Positions 57,637-64,000 of a stretch of DNA of 64,000 nucleotides are shown piece after piece. The notes beneath the pieces are model-generated. The model did no database searches and was not told where the DNA came from. It saw nothing but the letters and a program-made list of their open reading frames with translations. The translations under genes and the position numbers were made by a program. Source of the stretch: Bagarius yarrelli (lineage: Eukaryota > Chordata > Actinopteri > Siluriformes > Sisoridae); contig VCAZ01000030.1 in NCBI GenBank assembly GCA_005784505.1, positions 1,966,501 through 2,030,500 on the forward strand. The letters run 5' to 3'. Position 1 is the first letter of the stretch, and every line of letters starts with the position of its first letter.

Positions 57637-57715
57637 GAAGAATTATAACTGTACAGTCCTTTAAGCATTTACTTTTATTGTCAACGTTTCGGCATGAAGG
57701 CTTTCATCAGGATGA
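57637..57715 (-). mobile_element. 79-bp insertion with 12-bp target-site duplication
   Basis: TAAGCACCTGTA occurs at 57625-57636 and again at 57716-57727 and brackets this insert, which sits inside the Tc1 relic. On the minus strand it contains cctgatgaaagccttcatgc, then cgaaacgttgacaataaaag. This is a word pair that I know from the 3' ends of dispersed fish repeats. The duplication length fits target-primed retrotransposition, so it is probably a 5'-truncated retroelement end. Confidence 0.65.
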
Positions 57716-57827
57716 TAAGCACCTGTACCAGCATGACAGGACTTTATGATGAATAATGGTGTGTCATGGATAGTTTGGAAGATCTTAGTTGTTCTGACCT
57801 AAACCCCCTTGAACACCTTTGGGATTT

Positions 57828-58214
57828 AGGATCATTTAGCAGACACCCTTAACCAGAGCAATATATAAAAGTCTCATCATTGTACAGATCAATACTGGTA
57901 CTCCAGATCACAAAACAAAGTGTGACAACCTAAAAGCAGCATCAAAAAATAACCTTTTTTATCATTATTTAGGAAAGTGATATGTGACTTGGCTGCTCTA
58001 ACATTAATAGGAAGTTTAATCCACTATCTTTGGATAGAAAAGTGTTGAGGCAGACATGCCTTGCGTCTTAAACAATGGTGAGACCAGTTGAGTGGTGCTT
58101 GTGGAACTGAGGGAGCAGAGTGCGATGCAAGGAGTGATAAGTGCTATGAGATAAGTGGGTGCTGCTCTGTTTTTGGCTTTGTAAGCGAGCATCAGTATTT
58201 TGAATCTCAGCTAA
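57828..58214 (+). repeat. dispersed repeat inserted in the Tc1 relic
   Basis: Begins with catttagcagacacccttaa, then ccagagcaat, like the tail of SINE family B. It continues with tactccagatcacaaaacaa, gataagtgggtgctgctctg, ttggctttgtaagcgagcat and cagtattttgaatctcagct. These are parts of a longer fish repeat that I remember but cannot name. TTTAGG occurs at both edges (near 57826 and 58222), a possible short target duplication. Confidence 0.5.
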
Positions 58215-58749
58215 ACTTACTTTAGGTTGAACTGGAAAGCTGACCGCACCCCAGCATTACCACATGAACGCACTACTACTAATGTGGTAGAATGAGCAGA
58301 TCCCCCATGACCAAGCATCATTGTCTAGTAGGAAGCATTTCCATAAGTATAAAAGTTATCATAGGGGTGAGATTAATATTAAATTTAAAAATAGGATGTT
58401 TTAAAAAAACACATACGCCATCTTGTATTGTCTGGTGTCCTAATAATTTTTGTCCATATTAGGTACATGCACATGTAAATGAAAATACTGTAAATGATCC
58501 ACCCTAACATATTTTTTTTTTGTAATAAAGTTCTATATTCACTTAATTTTTTTTTTATTGCCTGCTTATTGTGATACTAATACCAGTAGGTATAATAGGT
58601 ATTAGGGTCACATAGTGGGCAGCAGGTAGCGTTGCTCAGCTAAGGTAACTGACTGTTTGTATACTGTGTCACATGTCTTTTTCATGTTTAGGTAGGTTTT
58701 CATAATTACGTTTTTCAGATTGTTCTTCCTCTTTCCACAAGCAGGCATT

Positions 58750-58860
58750 ATGGAAGACTATGCTAAATTGCTCCTGTGTGCATAATGCTCTGTGATGGAC
58801 TGGTATTCCATACAGGTTAAAGTCCCACCAGGATGGAATAGATTGACTGAAATGTTCCTA
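58750..58860 (+). repeat. dispersed repeat, family D, decayed
   Basis: Words gctaaattgctcctgtgtgc and ctctgtgatggactggtatt, then ccatacaggtt, fit the core of family D. The 182-codon minus-strand frame 58758-59306 has its C-terminal part in this repeat, which argues against its being a gene. Confidence 0.6.
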
Positions 58861-60209
58861 GGATATGTTCCAAATAAAGAGTTCCCATGATACATCCCAA
58901 ATCCAATACAAGCCCGACAAGGATAATAATAATAATTCTCTAGGAAATTACTTAGATTTAAGTATAGAGTCTTGATCCAATCCCTGCCTTTTACATGTTT
59001 ATCCACACCTAGATAGTAACACAGCTTTATCACAGCATATCCCAGCTGGAAAACATCTATGTTATTCGAAAACAACTCGTCCTTATCACCAGTCACAAAC
59101 CTGTTCTGTGTGATTGGTGTCAGTAAAACACACCTGGTTAGGGTCACTGGTGTATGTGTAAGTGTGTCTGTTAAATGCTTTGCTGCTGAAGCGTCACATG
59201 TTGCTTGATGGATGGTGGTGCGATGTGGAGAGCCGATCGATATGGGGTGTTCTGTGGCTGAAGGGCAGGTGTGTCCTGCTGAGCTGGAAATCCCATTAAA
59301 ATTCAACCAGATCCAGGGAGCCGCTGTGGAGAGATGGAGCGCTGCTGATCCATGTCCCTTTGGAACCTTGCTGCTAGCTGGCTAGGCTTAGATGAATGTA
59401 ATCTTAGCTTGCTTAACTCTTCTTGAAACACATCGAGATCGATAATAACAATGAAAAGAAACTCAAACCTCTACACAAATACAGTAGCACTGAGGTTTGC
59501 CGATTACATTCACTGTATATATTTGTTTTATTATTATATTTATAGAATATTTATATAGTAAATAGGTGTGGTGTTTGTATTGTGTCATAAATTACGTCCG
59601 CCTTAGCCTTGGACATGCGAAAGAAATTGAGTTTGGTCTACAGCTCACTGGGGCTTGAGAGAATGATTTGTGAAATCTTATGGTGCTTCAATTTCAGCAC
59701 AACTAGGGGTAACAGTGCTGAGCTATATAACAATCACTATTTATATATAATTACATAATCACACCTGCTGCTGTTGTTGTGGAGATCTCAGGTTGCTGAA
59801 AAAGAGCTGACATTCAAAGCCCATTGTTTTTGTTTTCTCTTGGGGAAACTACCCTGTGTTTCCACATAACCAGTACTTGGCCACTTCTTATGCTAATTAA
59901 ATTATTCAGAGCCTTTTAGTGTGAGCATGTGGACTGTACTTTTTGTAGGCTTTTGTGTACTGATCTGAATTTGCATCAAATCCTGTGTGTTTGCTCTGCT
60001 TGATTCATGAACATTATGTTGTGATCGTACACTAAGTGTCCTGTCCTAGTGCGAATGGCATCGGCATGCAGCGGCCCTCTCCTTTTTTTTCACTACAAGG
60101 GGCTTGAATGTGACACTCTATCTGTCACACATCTCCCAGTGTCTCTCTCTCTCTCTGATGATACCAGCATGGTGACAGATTGCCATGTGGGCCTGTCATC
60201 CACTCACTG
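58861..60209. other. non-coding stretch
   Basis: Contains the rest of the long minus-strand open frame (to 59306). Its translation is Thr/His-rich at the N-terminus and shows no domain, signal peptide or splice structure that I recognise. No other feature seen. Confidence 0.45.
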
Positions 60210-60231
60210 AGAAAGAGAGTGAGAAAGAGAG

Positions 60232-60262
<31 letters not shown>

Positions 60263-60268
60263 TGAGAT
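60210..60268. repeat. (GA)n microsatellite
   Basis: Imperfect GAAAGAGA start, then about 14 AG units. A (CT)n patch lies 60 bp upstream (60139-60157), so the two tracts are complementary. Confidence 0.9.
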
Positions 60269-60502
60269 AGAGGAGGGACTGCCTTCAGATTGAAGCTCTC
60301 TTTCCTTCAGCCAATCGAATTCTGTCATGCTCTATATAAACAGGTCTTATAGGCTGATAAAGGAATAATAGTGAAAAATAAATGGGCAAAGAAAGAAATA
60401 GACAGAGAGAGACACTGATGATGTAAGGGGGATGAGGTATACATACTAAATCAAATTGTGTATTTTTGTGTTTGTATGTGTATTCATGTATGTGCCTATT
60501 TG
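60269..60502. other. non-coding spacer
   Basis: Nothing recognised. Confidence 0.35.
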
Positions 60503-60562
60503 CATTATTATCATCATCATCATCATCATTATTATTATTATTACTACTACTATTATTATTAC
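60503..60562. repeat. compound trinucleotide repeat (ATC/ATT/ACT)
   Basis: Runs of ATC, ATT and ACT units follow one another without spacer. Confidence 0.9.
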
Positions 60563-61078
60563 AACATAAACTACTAATGTTTATTGATATATATTAATAT
60601 CAATGTTATTTTTATATAATATTAACATATAATTTTATTCCATTTCCAAAACTAATATGTAGTGTTCAAAAGAAAATTATGCAATCAAATGTACATTCAG
60701 TAACTACTTTAGACTCAAAAAACCATATTTCACACTAGCTCAGTATTTTTTATTGCTACTTCTCACTTCTATCATGTCTTATTTTTAAAGTGCTGTAAGT
60801 GACGTTTTTATTATATGGTCTATTACGTTCACCTGCCACTCCTGCTAATTGTGTCTTATGTTTAAACACTGGCCACGTGGTTAAAACGAATAATTAGCGT
60901 CAGCTATAGAACAACATTCCATGTTCTTCAGCGTCTACACTGTTTCCTGCTTTAGATTACCTTACAGATAGCTGCTGATCTACAATGGGTAGAATCATGC
61001 CTCCTAAATCTTTTCTTCATTTCCAAGCCATGCAGCCAACCCATGATGAGCATCTCAGTCATTCTGAAAGTGTGCAAA
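60563..61078. other. non-coding stretch
   Basis: AT-rich up to about 60.75 kb. The part 60830-61070 is repeat-free and motif-bearing (TGCTAATTGTGTC, AACGAATAATTAGCGTC), weakly enhancer-like. Confidence 0.35.
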
Positions 61079-61102
61079 GTGTGTGTGTGTGTGTGTGTGT
61101 GC
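61079..61102. repeat. (GT)n microsatellite
   Basis: About 11 GT units. A second short GT run lies at 61376-61391. Confidence 0.95.
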
Positions 61103-61689
61103 AGTCTAGCTTGGTGTGCCCCTGGACGCTTGAAGCTCTTAACCTCCTGCCATTGCTGCAATCCCATCAGCACTGTCACGCAATGGAGTACAGCTTATGG
61201 CTATCACCGGCAACCCCTCCTCCATCGCTCTCTCTTTGGCTCTTTTGTGCTCTCTCTTCCTTCTGAGCCGAAGTCTACCATATATTGTAAAGCCAGACAA
61301 CTGCTTGTGCTTAACAGCAGACTTCAGTTAATTTACCAACTCCTCCCTGCAGCTGTCAATTTTTACTGTGTTGTGTATGTGTGTGTGTGTGTTTAATTTT
61401 CTTTTTCTTACTGTGCACTAGGTCTGTGTCTGGTAACAGTTCAAAGAACTACTTTAGTACAGGCTCCAATTGTGGTCAAAACATGCAATAAACACTAGCA
61501 GTATTATACAGCTATGTATGAATTGGTGTATGAGCTGCAGTTACTGTGTGTGGTGGTGTTTTAGAGCAGGTCAGTCATTTTACAGTATCAGTTGGTCAGA
61601 AGATGTTATATGTAGATGGCTAACCAATCCTTTAAATTGAAGAATTGACATAAAATTAAAGACACTACATGAGGGATACCTTGTTGTAT
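61103..61689. other. non-coding stretch
   Basis: Overlapping plus-strand frames at 60985-61396 run through both GT tracts and are not genes. Nothing else recognised. Confidence 0.4.
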
Positions 61690-61830
61690 TGCCAAGCCAT
61701 TACAGGGCACAATCGCACACTCACAAATTCACACACTCTAGACTATTTACAATTATTAGTACAAATCCAGTGCATGTCTCTGGGCTGGGAAGAAAACCAG
61801 TGTACCCAGAGGAAACACCTGTAGAAATAG
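61690..61830 (+). repeat. dispersed fish repeat (cacactca...gtacccagaggaaac type)
   Basis: Words cattacagggcacaatcgca, cactcacaaattcacacact, ccagtgcatgtctctgggct and aaccagtgtacccagaggaa follow the order of a very common fish repeat that I remember (with 'catgcatgtctttggactgtgggaggaaaccggagtaccc'). Parent element unknown. Confidence 0.6.
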
Positions 61831-61873
61831 GAAAGCTCACATTTAAGCAAGTTGGAAAGAATCATTGCCAATA

Positions 61874-62000
61874 TATTTACATTTCTGGCATTTGGCAGAT
61901 ACCCTTATCCAGGGTGACCCAGTTAAGGTTTAAGAGACGTTGCTTGGGGGTAATTTAACCTACAAACTTACAACACCTTAACCACTGAGCTAGCACCTCC
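61874..62000 (-). repeat. tRNA-derived SINE, family B, truncated
   Basis: Tail tttctggcatttggcagata, then cccttatccagggtgaccc; a shortened body; head acaccttaaccactgagcta. The B box is gone. Confidence 0.75.
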
Positions 62001-63217
62001 CATTTCAATCAAAAGAATCATGTGGAGATGCAAACCAAACATTATTCTAGCTCACATTCCACAATTTGTCTGCCCAATCAGAATAGTGTGCTTTTCTTGT
62101 AACTGAAATAATCGCACTCTCCAACTGTGACGAGTGGAAATGTATATCAAAACAAGTCCTGAAACAGGTGCATCAGCAGAAGCCAATATATTTTGTAAAT
62201 ATAAATAAAAAACATTGGTCTTTTCCCAATTTTTAGCTGTCAAATTGTGGTGAGCTTATATTGATGCATTATCAAGTATAAATTCTTTTGACAGTCACTT
62301 TTGGCAACACACAGAACACAAGGGAAGTCTTGGTGCTAAGTGGAGTGTTGGGTTCATGTCTATCCGTGTGGATAATTGAATGTTGGAGCATTCTTCCTCG
62401 CCTGTCTTTGTTGTTCAATCAATAGAGGAGCTAATCTGTATTAGCAGAATTAGATGCTCTTAAACTTAGATGTCTGAAACCTTTTCGACTTCTTGTACAT
62501 GTCTGGTTGTCCCTCAAACCAAATAGGAAAATCATCAGACGTGAAGTATAATAGGTGGATCCCACACCAGCCTTTAATAGACAGAGTTAGAGAGAAAAAG
62601 CGGAAGAGAGCGGAAGAGAGAAAGCGTGTGTGAGAGAGAGAGAGAGAGAGAGAGATTTTTTTATTCTCTTCAAGTTCAAAATGCATTATATACTAAAGTA
62701 TCATTATATTATTAACCCATTTGTTTTCCAAAAAAGCTGTGGTTATATATATATACCTAGCATAGTCAAGTAGGTTGGATGCTAGGAGTTTATTTATGAA
62801 ATGAACAGCACGCTGTGGTGAATTAGTATTAGGGCTGAAAGGCCTGGCCTCTCTAATTGGAGGTGAAAGAAAGATGGTAATTAAATCTCAAAGGATCTAA
62901 ATGAAGGCAGCAGAACGGAAAAACAACACACACCAAATGTGCACTCTCAGCGAGTGAGGCAACACACCCTCCCATGAGCTGTGATCTAAGAAGGAAAGTT
63001 AACAAACCTGTCTTAGTAGTGTTTGTCTGCATGTGCGAGTAACAAGCAGAGGGCTGGTGAAAACATTCATTATTTAACCTTGTACAGGATGCTCATTCAT
63101 ATGCTGGGTGGTGTTTTTAAAATGTCTGTTATTCATGGAAAAACAAGGATTCGATTATCGTTTATGACAAAGGTATCTGCTCTCACTGGAAATGCTTTAT
63201 TTAAAAGATACACAGAA
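62001..63217. other. non-coding stretch
   Basis: Contains a (GA)n tract at about 62630-62655 and a short TA run at 62744-62752. Frames here are short and unrecognised. Confidence 0.4.
62630..62655. repeat. (GA)n microsatellite
   Basis: About 12 AG units after a GGAAGAGA duplication. Confidence 0.9.
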
Positions 63218-63405
63218 ATTTACATTTACAGCATTTGGCAGACACCCTTATCCAGAGCGACTTACATTTATCTATTTTTTTATACATGCAATTGGGGGTT
63301 AAGGGCCTTGCTCAGGCACCCAGCAGTGGCAGCTTTTGGTGCTGGGAATACAACTTCGATCTTTCAGTTAGCAGGCCAACACCTTAACCACTTGCACTAC
63401 CATTT
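63218..63405 (-). repeat. tRNA-derived SINE, family B, near full length
   Basis: The best reverse copy: acatttacagcatttggcag, acacccttatccagagcgac, gggggttaagggccttgctc, cccagcagtggcagcttttg, a mutated B box (gggaatacaactt) and head caccttaaccacttgcacta. It abuts a family-A SINE in the opposite orientation. Confidence 0.85.
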
Positions 63406-63411
63406 TCCCAA

Positions 63412-63665
63412 TACTGGGGGCAGTGGTGGCTGAAATGGTTAAGGAGCTGAGTTGTTGCTTGGAAAAACTCGGAAGATCTGAGTTTAAGCCCCACAACCGC
63501 CAGTCTGGCACTGATGTGTCCTTGAGCAAGACCCTCAACCCTTCCTGCCCCAGGGGCACTGTTTCATAGCTGACCCTGCACTCTGACCCCAACTCATTTA
63601 AGATTGAATATGCAAAGTAACAAATTAAACTGTGCTGTAAAGTCTATGTGGCAAATAAACACCGT
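63412..63665 (+). repeat. tRNA-derived SINE, family A, near full length
   Basis: Head gggggcagtggtggctgaaa (A box), B box GTTTAAGCCCC at about 63482-63492. The body ctgatgtgtccttgagcaag and cttcctgccccaggggcact follows, then agctgaccctgcactctgac, with the tail tatgtggcaaataaacacc. The minus-strand frame 63368-63592 is its antisense shadow. Confidence 0.85.
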
Positions 63666-64000
63666 TACATTTAAATGCATTAAAGGCTTTTATTTGCCTA
63701 CCAATTCGACTTATTGCTTCAGCAATAAGTACGGTTTAAAAGAAATAACCACCAATGCTGTTTACACAAAATTGTTCTTAGAATTGCGAGGCAAAAAAAA
63801 ATATTTAATTTAAGTGTAAAATGTCAATGTTACTGGATGTTCTTCCACTTTGCATACTCATTTGGGAATCTTGAAATATTACCCTAGTGTCCCTCAGTGC
63901 AGACTCAGATGAGTATACTGTAATCTGTTCTGGCTGAAAGTAGCTGTATGCATGCCCGGGACTGGCAGAGATAGTAAAAAAGGATTTGATATATGGCCCA
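63666..64000. other. non-coding end of the window
   Basis: Nothing recognised; an unrecognised short frame spans 63604-63813. Confidence 0.35.

Larger units (their letters stand above)
57595..58465 (+). pseudogene. Tc1-type transposon relic split by two insertions
   Basis: The plus-strand islands are in order. They are cctgtaccagcatgacagg near 57722, then ctgacctaaacccccttgaa and acacctttgggatt near 57796-57828 (the D-L-N-P-x-E-H-L-W region). After a gap come ttgaactggaaagctgaccg at 58228, gaatgagcagatcccccatg at 58291, and the terminal tctggtgtcctaataatttt then tgtccatatt at 58430-58460. A short part at about 57604-57623 reads like the same family in reverse (ccccaaactgttcccac), implying a local rearrangement. 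Insertions at 57637-57715 and about 57828-58214 interrupt it. No functional frame is left. Confidence 0.6.

Noticed and set aside
58758..59306. 182-codon minus-strand open frame, the longest in the window
   Set aside because: Its 3' part lies in dispersed repeat D, the translation has no known domain, and there is no neighbouring exon or promoter support.
60985..61396. Overlapping plus-strand frames of 93 and 117 codons
   Set aside because: They cross one or two GT microsatellites and show no family signature.
63023..63433. 136-codon plus-strand open frame
   Set aside because: More than half of it is SINE family B read in antisense.
1..64000. CRISPR array, operon or prokaryotic system
   Set aside because: No regularly spaced repeats with unique spacers and no dense coding; the DNA is clearly vertebrate.

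Overview
This window looks like vertebrate nuclear DNA from a ray-finned fish. It is AT-rich and full of short microsatellites. It holds several decayed Tc1-family transposons, an RT-coding LINE fragment, hAT-type MITEs and at least three tRNA-derived SINE families of teleost type. The repeat set resembles what I remember of otophysan genomes, catfish in particular, but I could not test that and the lineage call is weak.

I find no intact protein-coding gene, tRNA gene, rRNA gene, operon or CRISPR array. The longest open frame is 182 codons (58758-59306, minus) and its 3' part lies in a dispersed repeat. The other open frames are short, have no family signature, often run through microsatellites or SINEs, and many overlap frames on the opposite strand. 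The window reads as a gene desert or a very large intron.

Layout. 0.5-0.85 kb: relic of a retroelement ORF1. 2.8-6.9 kb: the densest mobile-element block, with a SINE, an internally deleted Tc1 transposase, a minus-strand LINE fragment cut by the Tc1 right end, a probable solo LTR, a TA microsatellite and another SINE. 9.0-10.0 kb: a chain of small repeats. 11.4-12.3 kb: a decayed Tc1 element with a SINE nested in it, marked by a 10-bp target-site duplication. 16.5-18.05 kb: a possible TIR-bounded element with exon-like content. 34.6-37.2 kb: SINEs, a perfect hairpin and two adjacent hAT-type MITEs. 38.9-39.6 kb: a degenerate minisatellite interrupted by a SINE. 42.4-46.5 kb: SINEs, including three family-B copies in a row. 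57.6-58.5 kb: a Tc1 relic with two insertions. 61.7-63.7 kb: more SINEs.

Between these blocks lie repeat-poor stretches of mixed composition, rich in homeodomain-like (TAATTA), E-box and GATA-like words. The clearest are at 15.8-16.2, 19.9-20.6, 21.1-22.2, 26.75-27.0, 29.3-29.6, 44.0-44.6 and 51.1-54.0 kb. They look like candidate conserved non-coding elements, as expected in a desert next to a developmental regulator. That is inference from appearance only; a multi-species alignment would decide it. I saw no clear sign of a new multi-gene system. The most distinctive signals are the nested and rearranged elements, the hairpins, the split minisatellite and a strong G-quadruplex-capable C-tract near 53.9 kb.

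Repeat family names used here are my own: A (tRNA-like head, ending near gacaaataaag), B (tRNA-like head, tail containing cagagcgacttacatt), C (single SINE at 11.8 kb) and D (dispersed repeat with a gatggactgg-like core).
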